The translations under genes and the position numbers were made by a program. A stretch of DNA of 45,487 nucleotides from Phycisphaerales bacterium (lineage in GTDB: Bacteria; Planctomycetota; Phycisphaerae; UBA1845). The stretch's first letter is position 1, and every line of letters starts with the position of its first letter. Positions 16,349 through 24,378 of the stretch are shown in pieces. The notes beneath the pieces were generated by a model. It saw only the letters and a program-made list of their open reading frames with translations, was not told where the DNA came from and did no database searches. The stretch covers positions 1-45,487 of the forward strand of contig JABFSN010000086.1 in the NCBI GenBank assembly GCA_013140575.1, read 5' to 3'.

Positions 16349-16669
16349 GAAGCCCTCCTTAACCGGCACTGGTTGACCGGCCCGAACGGGAAGCCGCGTA
16401 GACGTGAATGCGGTCCCCCCACCCTCCTCGTGCCGCTAATCACCCGGCAAGTTGCGGACCAAACCGCACTTTTTGGACATCTGGTGCATGGTGATTACAT
16501 CGAATAACCAGTTCACAAATAACGCGACAGTTCAACAGCAGTTTGTTCGTTGGCACGCGGCTTGCCCGATGAAACCCGGTTGCCATTGGGGCCTCGGCGG
16601 GGGGCCGGAACGGACATCGGAGCTTCGCCGTCGTCCTCTGGTACGGAGTGCAATGGAGGGGGTTCGACG
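16349..16669. other. Divergent control region of the redox locus
   Basis: This 321-base gap separates the minus-strand multiheme gene from the plus-strand ferredoxin operon. It contains a sigma-54 type element at 16551-16565 reading rightward. The segment 16455-16550 is clearly AT-richer than its surroundings, as expected for an upstream activator region, with only a weak 5-base palindrome CTGGT (16481-16485) / ACCAG (16507-16511). No second sigma-54 site was found for the leftward gene. Confidence 0.6.
16551..16565 (+). promoter_or_regulatory. Sigma-54 (RpoN) -24/-12 promoter
   Basis: TGGCACG-CGGC-TTGC matches the RpoN consensus at every conserved position, including the invariant GG-N10-GC spacing (GG at 16552-16553, GC at 16564-16565). 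The predicted start is near 16577, leaving a leader of about 93 bases before the ferredoxin gene. Transcription would need an AAA+ enhancer-binding activator, which is not encoded in this window. The match is exact to the core, but a chance match in GC-rich DNA cannot be fully excluded. Confidence 0.72.
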
Positions 16670-17623
16670 ATGAAATCGAGTGCAAACCGTCGCTGGTTCT
16701 TGAAATCGCTGGCGTTGGCGGGCGCGCCCGTGGTGTGTCCGACGGTCGAAGCCGACGAGACCGACGGCCACGAATCGGGTGCGACGAGTTCCGGCACGAT
16801 GGGCGTGCTGATGGACATTACTCAATGCGTCGGATGCCGCAAATGCGAATATGCGTGCGGTCAGGCGGCCGGTTTCAACGTTCCGCCGATCGAGACGTTT
16901 GATGATCGGGCGGTGTTCGAAAACGACCGACGCCCCGGGCCGGCGAGTTACACGGTAGTGAACCGTTATGCAGCCGGCGAATCCCCGGAACGGTTTGTGA
17001 AGGTCAATTGCCTGCACTGCAACGAGCCGGCCTGCGCGTCGGCTTGTCTGGTCGGCGCGTTGCAAAAAACGGCGACGGGGGCCGTGGTTTACGATCCGTG
17101 GAAGTGCATGGGGTGCCGCTACTGCATGGTGGCCTGCCCGTTTCAGATTCCGGCGTACGAATACGACAACGCGTTCACGCCACAAGTTCGCAAGTGCACG
17201 ATGTGCGCGGACCGGATTGCGAACGGGGCTCGCGTGCCGGCGTGCGTGGAAATCTGTCCCAAGGAATGCCTCATCTACGGGCGCCGCGATGAATTGCTGG
17301 CGTTGGCGCATGACCGCATCCGCCAACACCCCGATCGGTACGTGGAACACATTTACGGGGAGCACGAGGCCGGCGGGGCGAGCTGGCTGTATTTGTCCGA
17401 TCGGCGATTCGCGGACTTGGGGTTCGTCGCCGTGCCGGCCGCCGCGCCGTCGCACCTGACCGAGACACTTCAACATGCCGTTTTCAAACACTGGGCGCCT
17501 CCGGCGTGTTTGTATGGGTTGCTGGGTGCGATCATGTGGCTCTCGCGGCGTCCGGACGACGAGCCGAAAACGTCGCCCGCTGTTCCGACGATGCCGCCCC
17601 GTTTGAAAGGGGCGGTATCATGA
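16670..17623 (+). CDS. Tat-exported ferredoxin-like subunit with four 4Fe-4S sites (HmcB/DsrO/NrfC type)
   Basis: The 317-aa protein starts with a twin-arginine signal (RRWFLKSLALAGAP). Sixteen Cys residues in four sets can bind four [4Fe-4S] clusters: CVGCRKCEYAC (53-63), CLHCNEPACASAC, CMGCRYCMVAC, and CTMCADRIANG...CVEIC. A C-terminal hydrophobic segment (ACLYGLLGAIMWL) may anchor it to the membrane. Proteins of this type relay electrons between a NrfD/HybB quinone-binding subunit and periplasmic cytochromes. A GGAGGGGG site precedes ATG 16670, rejecting the longer upstream frame. The stop overlaps the next start (ATGA), so the three genes form one operon behind a sigma-54 element. Confidence 0.93.
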   Translation: MKSSANRRWFLKSLALAGAPVVCPTVEADETDGHESGATSSGTMGVLMDITQCVGCRKCEYACGQAAGFNVPPIETFDDRAVFENDRRPGPASYTVVNRYAAGESPERFVKVNCLHCNEPACASACLVGALQKTATGAVVYDPWKCMGCRYCMVACPFQIPAYEYDNAFTPQVRKCTMCADRIANGARVPACVEICPKECLIYGRRDELLALAHDRIRQHPDRYVEHIYGEHEAGGASWLYLSDRRFADLGFVAVPAAAPSHLTETLQHAVFKHWAPPACLYGLLGAIMWLSRRPDDEPKTSPAVPTMPPRLKGAVS

Positions 17624-18813
17624 CCTCGCACGAACACGCCGCCCCCGTCGCGCGTCGCCTTTTGACTCCGGGCGTTCTAATGCTGCTGGCACTGGTCGGC
17701 GCGGCGATGATCTTTGCCATCATCCGGTTTGCGTTCGGGCTGTCGGTGGCCACCAACCTCGACCAGCAGCACCCGTGGGGCATCTGGATCGCGATTGACG
17801 TCGCCACCGGAGTCGCGCTGGCCGCGGGCGGATTCACGTCGGCGGCATTGGTCTACGTCTTCAACCGCAACCGGTTCCATTCACTGGTCCGCCCAGCGCT
17901 GTTGACCGCGATGCTGGGGTACACATTCGTCGGAATGGGGCTGATGGCGGATCTGGGGCGCTATTACAACATCTGGCATCCGGCCCTACCGTCAATGTGG
18001 CAGGGCAATTCCGTACTGTTCGAAGTGGGCATGTGCGTGATGTGCTATCTGACCGTGCTCTATATCGAGTTTTTGCCCCTGGTGTGCGAACGATTCATCG
18101 GCGATACCGGCCGTCCGAGACTGGCGCGACTCTGCGCGCGGATCGATCGCGTCGTTCGTCGAACGATGTTCGTCTTCATTCTTGCCGGAGTCGTGTTGTC
18201 CTGTCTGCATCAGTCGTCACTTGGCCATCTGATGGTCATCGCGCCGACCAAGATGCACGCCCTGTGGTACACGCCGTTGTTGGGTCTCTTGTTTCTGTTG
18301 TCTGCCGCCGCCGTCGGGTTTCCCATGATTATCGTCGAGTCGTTATGGTCGTCCTGGTCCTTCAGCCGACAGCCCGAAATGCACTTGCTCCGCGAGCTGG
18401 CCCGGTTCATTCCGCCGCTGCTCGGCGTCTATCTGGCATTCATCATCGGAAACATGGCCGTTCGGGAGACCTACGGCGAGCTCCGGACGGTATCACCCCA
18501 GACTGTATGTTTTGGAATCGAAGTGGCGGCGGGCGTCGTGCTTCCGTTGGTGATGCTGCTGATGGATCGCGTGCGGCGATCGCCGCGACTGCTGCTGACG
18601 GCATGCCTGCTGATCGTGTTCGGTGTGGCGTTCAATCGCATCAATGTATTTCTGGTCGCGTATCAGCCGCCCTTTGCCGAACGAGCGTATTTTCCATCCG
18701 TTGGCGAGATCGTGGTCACGACGGGGTTGATGGCCGGTCTGGTGCTCGTCTATCGCGTCATCGTCACGTATCTGCCTGTGCTGACCCCGACTTCGAGAAG
18801 TGTTGCCACATGA
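17620..18813 (+). CDS. HybB/HmcC/NrfD-family integral membrane quinone-interacting subunit
   Basis: This 397-aa protein is almost entirely membrane-embedded, with about ten hydrophobic helices. The HybB-type signature HPWGIWIAIDVATGVALAAGGF near residues 48-70 and the following FVGMGLMADLGRYYNIWHP are typical of hydrogenase-linked and Hmc-complex cytochrome-b-like subunits, which bind menaquinone but not heme. In a complex it would pass electrons between the quinone pool and the ferredoxin subunit. ATG 17620 overlaps the ferredoxin stop, and its own stop overlaps the start of the 13-heme cytochrome gene (ATGA at both joints), which strongly suggests a stoichiometric complex. Confidence 0.93.
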   Translation: MTSHEHAAPVARRLLTPGVLMLLALVGAAMIFAIIRFAFGLSVATNLDQQHPWGIWIAIDVATGVALAAGGFTSAALVYVFNRNRFHSLVRPALLTAMLGYTFVGMGLMADLGRYYNIWHPALPSMWQGNSVLFEVGMCVMCYLTVLYIEFLPLVCERFIGDTGRPRLARLCARIDRVVRRTMFVFILAGVVLSCLHQSSLGHLMVIAPTKMHALWYTPLLGLLFLLSAAAVGFPMIIVESLWSSWSFSRQPEMHLLRELARFIPPLLGVYLAFIIGNMAVRETYGELRTVSPQTVCFGIEVAAGVVLPLVMLLMDRVRRSPRLLLTACLLIVFGVAFNRINVFLVAYQPPFAERAYFPSVGEIVVTTGLMAGLVLVYRVIVTYLPVLTPTSRSVAT

Positions 18814-20027
18814 ACGCCGCGTCGACGAAACCCGGTCGCCGGTCCACTGGAGCGACGAAGCCCAACGCCCACGGGCCGGTCTGTTTCGTGGCGGGCATCC
18901 TCTTCGCCACATGGGCGGTCTACGCTCCCGCGGCGCAAGACCGGCCGCCCAATGTCGGCGGCGACTGTGCGGCTTGCCACTCCTGCGACGATCCGTCGCC
19001 GCAAGCACGCTGTCTGCGAGCGTGCGCGCGACCCGCCCACGAACCGAAGCCGACATCGTTGACCAACGAATTCGCTCCGCACATAGTCATACTTGGCGAG
19101 CTGGCCGACCGCTATCTGCCCGTTCCCTTCGACCACGCCGGACACGCGGCCATGGCCAATATGACCCGCGGCTGCGTCGTCTGCCACCACCATACGCCAC
19201 AAGGGCAGGAGCACCCGTCCTGCAAATCCTGTCACGCTCTTGAACCCGGGACCGGCGACATTCATATGCCGGGACTGAAGGGGGCATATCACCGCCAGTG
19301 CATGAACTGCCACGTGGAATGGAGCGGGGATACGCACTGCAGCGTTTGTCACCAGCCCAGAACCGGCGGGACAACATCTCTCAAGTTATCGACGCCGAGT
19401 AAAGACGATATCATCGGCCAAATGCACCCGCCGATCCCGGAGCCGGAAGTCCGGCAATACGAGATCGCCCGCGACGGCATTGAACCGAGCCGGGTTCTGT
19501 TCCGTCACAAACGGCACATCGACGCATACGGTCTGCGGTGCGCGGACTGTCATCACGAGAACAGTTGCGTCCGCTGTCATGCCCGCTCGAACAGCGATGC
19601 GCCGCCGGTAAAGCCGCTAAACGAACACCATCAGCCGTGTTTCGCGTGCCACGAAAACGACGCCTGCGAGTCCTGTCACTACGAGACCGAACAGCCTCCG
19701 CCGGCGATGTTCGACCATGCGGGCACGCGCTGGCCGTTGACTCGATATCATCGGGAAGCGGGATGCCGCGATTGTCACACCGTAGTTCCCTACCAGTCGC
19801 CGAAAACGGAGTGCAACGAGTGTCACAATGATTGGGCGCCGGGCACGTTCGACCACGCGGTCACCGGACAGACGCTTGACGCCTTGCATGTCTCCATCGA
19901 CTGTGCGGAATGCCACACCAATCGTCAATTCGATCGCCCTCCGACGTGCGGGGCATGTCACGACGCCGATAGCGGCATCAGCTTTCCGGATCGCCGCCCG
20001 GGACCGGTGAACTCGAATAACCCCTGA
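18810..20027 (+). CDS. Thirteen-heme periplasmic cytochrome c (HmcA/c3-like)
   Basis: The 405-aa protein has a signal-anchor-like N-terminal helix (GPVCFVAGILFATWAVYAPAA) and thirteen CxxCH motifs: CAACH, CVVCH, CKSCH, CMNCH, CSVCH, CADCH, CVRCH, CFACH, CESCH, CRDCH, CNECH, CAECH and CGACH. Scattered His residues in FDHAGH and FRHKRH contexts are the usual distal ligands of bis-His c3/c7-type hemes. A Cys-rich, heme-free insert (CDDPSPQARCLRACAR) follows the first heme. It probably forms the periplasmic wire of the complex with the two upstream subunits. ATG 18810 overlaps the upstream stop. The stop lies 20 bases from the end of the convergent biotin-carrier gene, with no clear terminator between them. 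Confidence 0.93.
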   Translation: MNAASTKPGRRSTGATKPNAHGPVCFVAGILFATWAVYAPAAQDRPPNVGGDCAACHSCDDPSPQARCLRACARPAHEPKPTSLTNEFAPHIVILGELADRYLPVPFDHAGHAAMANMTRGCVVCHHHTPQGQEHPSCKSCHALEPGTGDIHMPGLKGAYHRQCMNCHVEWSGDTHCSVCHQPRTGGTTSLKLSTPSKDDIIGQMHPPIPEPEVRQYEIARDGIEPSRVLFRHKRHIDAYGLRCADCHHENSCVRCHARSNSDAPPVKPLNEHHQPCFACHENDACESCHYETEQPPPAMFDHAGTRWPLTRYHREAGCRDCHTVVPYQSPKTECNECHNDWAPGTFDHAVTGQTLDALHVSIDCAECHTNRQFDRPPTCGACHDADSGISFPDRRPGPVNSNNP

Positions 20028-20047
20028 TCGCCGACGTCGTGCGGTCG

Positions 20048-20626
20048 TCAATTCGGCTTGTCCGGTCCCGAACGATCTTCGACACTGTCTTCGAAGCGGA
20101 TCAACGTCGCCCCCATTTCCACCAGATCCCCCTCGCGACACAGAACGTCACGCGCGCAACCGGCGTGGGGCGCGGACAGGGTCATCTCCATTTTCATCGA
20201 TTCCAACACCACCAGCGGCTGATGCGCGGCGAAGACGCCTCCCGGTGCGATGTTGACCTTCAAAACGGCGCCGGGCATCGGGGCGGACAGGTGCGTTCCA
20301 ATCGCAGCGGCAGTTGTTCCAGCGCGGCGCGCCGATCGGCCGCTGACATGGAACGCAAACGTCCGCCCCGCAATCCACACCAGCACTTCGTCTTTTCGCC
20401 GAACAGAATGGAACGGAACGACGCGGCCGTCGATGTGCAGGCACGCACTGCCGTCGCGCGATGTCGCCGACAGTTCCGCCGTCGCAGTGCGGCCGCGGAG
20501 CGTCACATCGAATCGATCGGCCGCTTGCAACGGCGGGCCCGCGGCAAGACCGGCGCCGCGGACACGGTCGATTGCCACGGTTTCGGACTCGTGATCGCCG
20601 ATGCGTTGCAGACGAATGGTGGGCAT
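20048..20626 (-). CDS. Biotin carboxyl carrier half of 3-methylcrotonyl-CoA carboxylase alpha
   Basis: This 192-aa protein holds a beta-rich region (about 1-105, equivalent to the BT domain of acyl-CoA carboxylase alpha chains) and a C-terminal biotinyl domain. That domain has SAPMPGAV (114-121) and the biotinylation site ESMKMEM with Lys145. Normally it is the C-terminal third of one alpha polypeptide with biotin carboxylase. Here its ATG shares the A of the TGA stop of the upstream carboxylase gene (TGATG), with GGAG nine bases earlier. The combined length of 690 aa matches a typical fused alpha chain, so this is either a real fission with coupled translation or a frameshift. A longer in-frame start at 20641 is possible. 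Confidence 0.88.
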   Translation of the reverse strand: MPTIRLQRIGDHESETVAIDRVRGAGLAAGPPLQAADRFDVTLRGRTATAELSATSRDGSACLHIDGRVVPFHSVRRKDEVLVWIAGRTFAFHVSGRSARRAGTTAAAIGTHLSAPMPGAVLKVNIAPGGVFAAHQPLVVLESMKMEMTLSAPHAGCARDVLCREGDLVEMGATLIRFEDSVEDRSGPDKPN

Positions 20627-22122
20627 CAGCCCGATCTCCATGCGCCCGCGCGCTGCCAGGGGCCGCCGTCGGTGGCGTGCGTCGCAGACGGCTGATTCGC
20701 GGCATCGGGTTGTCCATTCAGTAATGCCACACATGCGGCCACGAGCGCGTCGTCGTGCGGCCTCTCGGACATCTGCGTCGTCAAATCGTGCTGCTCCAGA
20801 AAGGCGGTGTTAATGTCCCCGGCGCGAAACGCGGGATGACTAATCACGCACTGGAGGAATTCGACATTTGTGGTGACGCCCAGCACGGCGAAACGCTTCA
20901 ATGCCCAGATTGTCTTATCGATGGCATCGGTGCGGGTCTCGTCGCAGATAACCAGTTTCGCTAGCATGGGGTCGTAATAGACGGACACTTCCGAGCCGCG
21001 GGCGACGCCGGCGTCAACTCGTATGCCCGGCCCGGACGGCGGCGCCCACGCCTCGATCGTTCCGGTGGACGGCAGAAAACCCCGGGATGCGTCTTCCGCA
21101 TAAATGCGGCATTCGATGGCGTGTCCACGTTGACGCACCGAGTCCTGCGTGAAGGGCAGCGGCCGGCCGTCGGCGACGATTAACTGAGCGCGAACCAGAT
21201 CAAGACCGGTGGTCAATTCCGTGACCGGATGTTCCACCTGCAGCCGGGTGTTCATTTCCAGAAAATAGAATTCGCCGCCGTCGGACAGAAGAAACTCCAC
21301 CGTGCCCGCATTGGAATAACCGGCCGCCCGTGCGGCTTTAACGGCCGCCTCGCCCATACGCCCCCGTAATGCATCCGACAGCGCCGGCGACGGAGTTTCT
21401 TCAATAATCTTCTGGTGCCGCCGCTGAATCGAACACTCGCGCTCGAACAGATGCACGACATTTCCGTGATGATCGCCGAAAACCTGAAACTCGATGTGCC
21501 GCGGACGCTCGATATACTTCTCCAAAAAGACGCGGCCGTCGCCGAATGCGGCTTTTGCTTCACGACCGGCCGATGCCCATGCTTCGGCAAGCGATGAAAC
21601 GTCCCGCACGACCCGCATGCCCTTGCCCCCGCCGCCGGCCGCGGCCTTGACCAGTACGGGATAGCCGATTCTCCCCGCTTCGCCGGCGATGGTCTTCGCG
21701 CTCGCGTTGGAAACACCGGACCAGCCGGGCACGGTGGGCACGCCGGCGCCGTGCATAATCTCCTTGGCACGGACTTTGTCGCCCATGCAGCGGATCACGT
21801 CCGCCGGCGGACCGATGAAGACGATGCCGGCATCGGCGCATGCCTGGGCGAATTGCGCATTCTCCGATAGAAAGCCATATCCGGGATGAATTGCCTCCGC
21901 GCCGCATCGTTTGGCGATGGCGGTGATCTTGCCGATATCCAGATAAGTCTCCGCGGCCGTCTTACCGTCGAGCGGATAGGCTTCATCGGCGTTACGCACG
22001 TGAAACGCGCCGCGGTCGGGGTCGGAATAGACGGCCACCACGGCGATGCCCATTTGCTGCAACGTCCCGGCGACGCGGACGGCGATTTCTCCGCGGTTGG
22101 CGATCAGGACTTTGCGAAACAC
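20626..22122 (-). CDS. Biotin carboxylase half of 3-methylcrotonyl-CoA carboxylase alpha
   Basis: This 498-aa ATP-grasp enzyme carboxylates biotin using bicarbonate and ATP. Signatures are KVLIANRGEIAVRV at the start, IHPGYGFLSENAQFAQAC, the glycine-rich AAAGGGGKGMRVV, FLEKYIERPRHIEFQ, and EMNTRLQVEHPVTELTTG for substrate and Mg-ATP binding. It ends in WQRAGAWRSG, just where fused alpha chains continue into the BT domain, and stops in TGATG with the carrier gene. The start is GTG 22122, five bases after the hydratase stop, with GGAG upstream. With the neighbouring MccB-like carboxyltransferase and 3-methylglutaconyl-CoA hydratase-like gene, leucine degradation is the best-supported role. Confidence 0.93.
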   Translation of the reverse strand: MFRKVLIANRGEIAVRVAGTLQQMGIAVVAVYSDPDRGAFHVRNADEAYPLDGKTAAETYLDIGKITAIAKRCGAEAIHPGYGFLSENAQFAQACADAGIVFIGPPADVIRCMGDKVRAKEIMHGAGVPTVPGWSGVSNASAKTIAGEAGRIGYPVLVKAAAGGGGKGMRVVRDVSSLAEAWASAGREAKAAFGDGRVFLEKYIERPRHIEFQVFGDHHGNVVHLFERECSIQRRHQKIIEETPSPALSDALRGRMGEAAVKAARAAGYSNAGTVEFLLSDGGEFYFLEMNTRLQVEHPVTELTTGLDLVRAQLIVADGRPLPFTQDSVRQRGHAIECRIYAEDASRGFLPSTGTIEAWAPPSGPGIRVDAGVARGSEVSVYYDPMLAKLVICDETRTDAIDKTIWALKRFAVLGVTTNVEFLQCVISHPAFRAGDINTAFLEQHDLTTQMSERPHDDALVAACVALLNGQPDAANQPSATHATDGGPWQRAGAWRSG

Positions 22123-22126
22123 GGCG

Positions 22127-22909
22127 TTAGTCTCCGGCGGCCCAATTCGGCGATCGCTTTTCGAGAAACGCCTTCAGTCCTTCTTGCCCCTCGGCCGAAA
22201 CGCGGCGCTCGGCGATGGTCCGCGTGGTCAGTTCGCGCGCGCTCTTCCAGTCTGCGTCGGGCACGTCGCGGAGAATGCGTTTGCAGACGGCCATTGCCTC
22301 CGGACCGTTCTTCTTGATCTCGCCGCAGACGAGGGCGATCCATTGATCCAGTTGCTCCACTGTGTCAACGACTTCAGAAATCAACCCGATGCGCTTGGCC
22401 TCCGCCGCGTCAAACCGTTCGGCCGTCAGTGCGTAGCGCCGCGCGTGCCCCACGCCGATCCTCTCCAGCACGAACGGCGAAATGACCGCCGGCACGATTC
22501 CCAGCCGCACCTCCGACAGACAGAACACGGCCGACGACAGCGCAACAGCCATGTCGCACGCGGCCACCAGTCCCACGCCGCCGCCGAGCGCGGCCCCGTG
22601 GACGCGGGCGATGACCGGCTTGGGGCACGATCGAATGGCTTCCAGCATGTCGGCCAGCGTCTGCGCATCGGCGACGTTCTCGTCGAACGAATAGTCGACC
22701 ATGCGCTTCATCCAATGCACGTCGGCCCCCGCGGAGAACGACTTGCCCTCGGATGCCAACACGATCGCTCGGACGTCTTGTTCGCCGCCCAGCCTGCAGA
22801 ACGCAGCGGTGATTTCCGCAATTAACGCTTCGTCAAATGCATTGTGCAAGTCTGGGCGACGTATCGTGAAACGGGCGACGTAGTCGTACACTTCCGTTTG
22901 AACGGGCAC
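22127..22909 (-). CDS. liuC: Enoyl-CoA hydratase family, probable 3-methylglutaconyl-CoA hydratase
   Basis: This 260-aa crotonase-fold protein has the two oxyanion-hole segments FSAGADVHWM and HGAALGGGVGL and the following CDMAVALSSAVFCLSEVRLG helix. In leucine degradation the enzyme hydrates 3-methylglutaconyl-CoA, the product of methylcrotonyl-CoA carboxylase; the flanking carboxylase genes support that choice, though the sequence alone gives only the hydratase/isomerase family. The start is GTG 22909, preceded by a near-perfect anti-ribosomal GGAGGTGATC with seven bases of spacing. The longer in-frame extension to 23125 overlaps another gene and is rejected. The stop is four bases from the biotin carboxylase start. 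Confidence 0.9.
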   Translation of the reverse strand: MPVQTEVYDYVARFTIRRPDLHNAFDEALIAEITAAFCRLGGEQDVRAIVLASEGKSFSAGADVHWMKRMVDYSFDENVADAQTLADMLEAIRSCPKPVIARVHGAALGGGVGLVAACDMAVALSSAVFCLSEVRLGIVPAVISPFVLERIGVGHARRYALTAERFDAAEAKRIGLISEVVDTVEQLDQWIALVCGEIKKNGPEAMAVCKRILRDVPDADWKSARELTTRTIAERRVSAEGQEGLKAFLEKRSPNWAAGD

Positions 22910-22950
22910 GCGATCACCTCCCACGAAGCCGGCGAGCGATGGCGGCTCGT

Positions 22951-23148
22951 TCACTCGCCCGTCTCGTGGCGATCCCCACTTCGCAGCAAGGCGCTCCACT
23001 TGGCGGCGATCGGATCGTCGGCCGCGTTCAGGTCGCGAACGATTTGACGGTACTGCTCCTCGGGCGGGAGGCCCGGATAGTCCTGGGGCAGGGATTCCTG
23101 TATTTCTCGCTTCATTTCCACGCAATCGAAACTTTTCTTCCGGGGCAT
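22951..23148 (-). CDS. Small charged protein, 65 aa
   Basis: ATG 23148 is preceded by GGGAGGTCG, a good ribosome binding site. The peptide starts MPRKKSFDCVEMKREIQE and is charged throughout, with no membrane segment. Short proteins with a KKxFDCVxMKR start occur next to toxin-like genes in several bacterial groups, so an antitoxin or regulator is conceivable, but I cannot assign a function. It sits between the defence-like nuclease gene and the hydratase gene, on the same strand, 41 bases before the hydratase start. It may belong to the inserted module or to the original operon. Confidence 0.7.
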   Translation of the reverse strand: MPRKKSFDCVEMKREIQESLPQDYPGLPPEEQYRQIVRDLNAADDPIAAKWSALLRSGDRHETGE

Positions 23149-23325
23149 TTCACACGACCTCCCATAGTGAGCCAAATTCCATCCAGAACCGACCACTAGG
23201 CTCAATTCGCAGGGCATGCTGCCGGAACCCCCGCTGCTACTCGCCGCACGCCTGGTTGAAAAGCGAACACGCGACGACTAATGGCGCAGAATTCGCGTCA
23301 AGAAGTGTAACCGTTTTGGCCACGC

Positions 23326-24378
23326 TCACCTCTGCGATTTCCCGCCACCCAGCTTTATTGCAGCGCGCACGATTTCGGCAATCTCGGACCACTCCTCTCT
23401 GATTTCTACAGGTACATTGTTAGTCGCAACTGCATTGAGAAAGCTAGAAACGAGATATCCCTGCAGAACGGCCATTATGTCTCGTTCACATTTGTCCGCA
23501 TCGTCTCTGGATAGATTCGCCCAATCGACTCTCTCGCGAGTCTTGCCAATGACGCTCCACCCGAATTCTCCAGATAGCCAACGAATGAGGATTGAAAGTA
23601 TATCTTTGCCAGCCCAGTCAATTCGCCAGTCAGGCGTGTTAAAATCAACTTTGCACCAATGCGAACATAATCCGCCAAACTTCTTAAGCAGCTCGGTTAA
23701 ACCGGGCGCATCGGTAGGTGCAAGCGCGCCTCTAAAACTATTTGCCTTTTCTTGTATCACCCTTCGAAGCGCCGTTTCCACTTTGCCGAATTCTGGTACG
23801 ATAAACTTCATTTGCACTCGATCCCACTGGGGCCGAGCCTCCTTTCTGGACAAACCGGGTACGAAATCGCCTCGCTCCGGCAGTCTGTCAACAAATATAG
23901 CGATTGTCGCTTGAGCTGCCTGGTCAATGGCGAGCTGCGGGATAAGCTGGGCGAGCCTGTGCTTAATTGCGTCAGGTGGTTGATCAAACGCTTCGGAGAG
24001 AACAGGAACGCAGACTTCAGGTTCGATGAGGTAGTTTTCGATCTCATTTCGGCGCCACGAACGCCATTCTTGCAATCGAACTGATCGCTTCAGTCGTTTG
24101 TCCCTTTTGGCTTCGCATTCCCTTTTCGCCTCCTCACAAGAACGATGATCGCGATCTTCGATTACCACTATTGGAATCGAACGGCCTATGGCATCGCTCA
24201 TCCCGAACAAATCGGACTTTCTTCCGCACGGCCAGACGTCTGCAAAAATATCGCGGCTACTCAGCCACTTTTCAAGCAAATCAAGTTCAAATCCGGCGCA
24301 ATCACCCTCGCACAGAACCGCGACCTGACCGAATCTCGGATAACGGCCTCGGTAGCGATTGGCAACCCCTGGATTCAT
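23326..24378 (-). CDS. TOPRIM/DUF4435-like putative nuclease, partner of the upstream ATPase
   Basis: This 350-aa protein shows the core of TOPRIM enzymes: a hydrophobic strand into CEGDCAG (Glu24 at 20-27), then IVVIEDRDH (Asp75 and Asp77, the DxD pair), and RRNEIENYLIEPE at 109-121. A trailing IENYL is typical of DUF4435-type effectors that accompany AAA15 ATPases. Such nucleases act on tRNA or DNA when released by their ATPase sensor. Its ATG overlaps the ATPase stop (ATGA). The gene is distinctly AT-richer than the leucine operon that surrounds it. Family membership is inferred from motifs; PARIS AriB, AbiL or another OLD-like pairing are all possible. Confidence 0.75.
   Translation of the reverse strand: MNPGVANRYRGRYPRFGQVAVLCEGDCAGFELDLLEKWLSSRDIFADVWPCGRKSDLFGMSDAIGRSIPIVVIEDRDHRSCEEAKRECEAKRDKRLKRSVRLQEWRSWRRNEIENYLIEPEVCVPVLSEAFDQPPDAIKHRLAQLIPQLAIDQAAQATIAIFVDRLPERGDFVPGLSRKEARPQWDRVQMKFIVPEFGKVETALRRVIQEKANSFRGALAPTDAPGLTELLKKFGGLCSHWCKVDFNTPDWRIDWAGKDILSILIRWLSGEFGWSVIGKTRERVDWANLSRDDADKCERDIMAVLQGYLVSSFLNAVATNNVPVEIREEWSEIAEIVRAAIKLGGGKSQR

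Noticed and set aside
16346-16450. A sigma-54 promoter for the leftward multiheme gene
   Set aside because: A CGTGCC match near 16429 lacks a GCAA at the required distance on the complementary orientation.
20615-20660. Programmed ribosomal frameshift joining biotin carboxylase and carrier
   Set aside because: No slippery homopolymer or stimulatory structure is visible; TGATG reinitiation or a simple frameshift explains the arrangement better.
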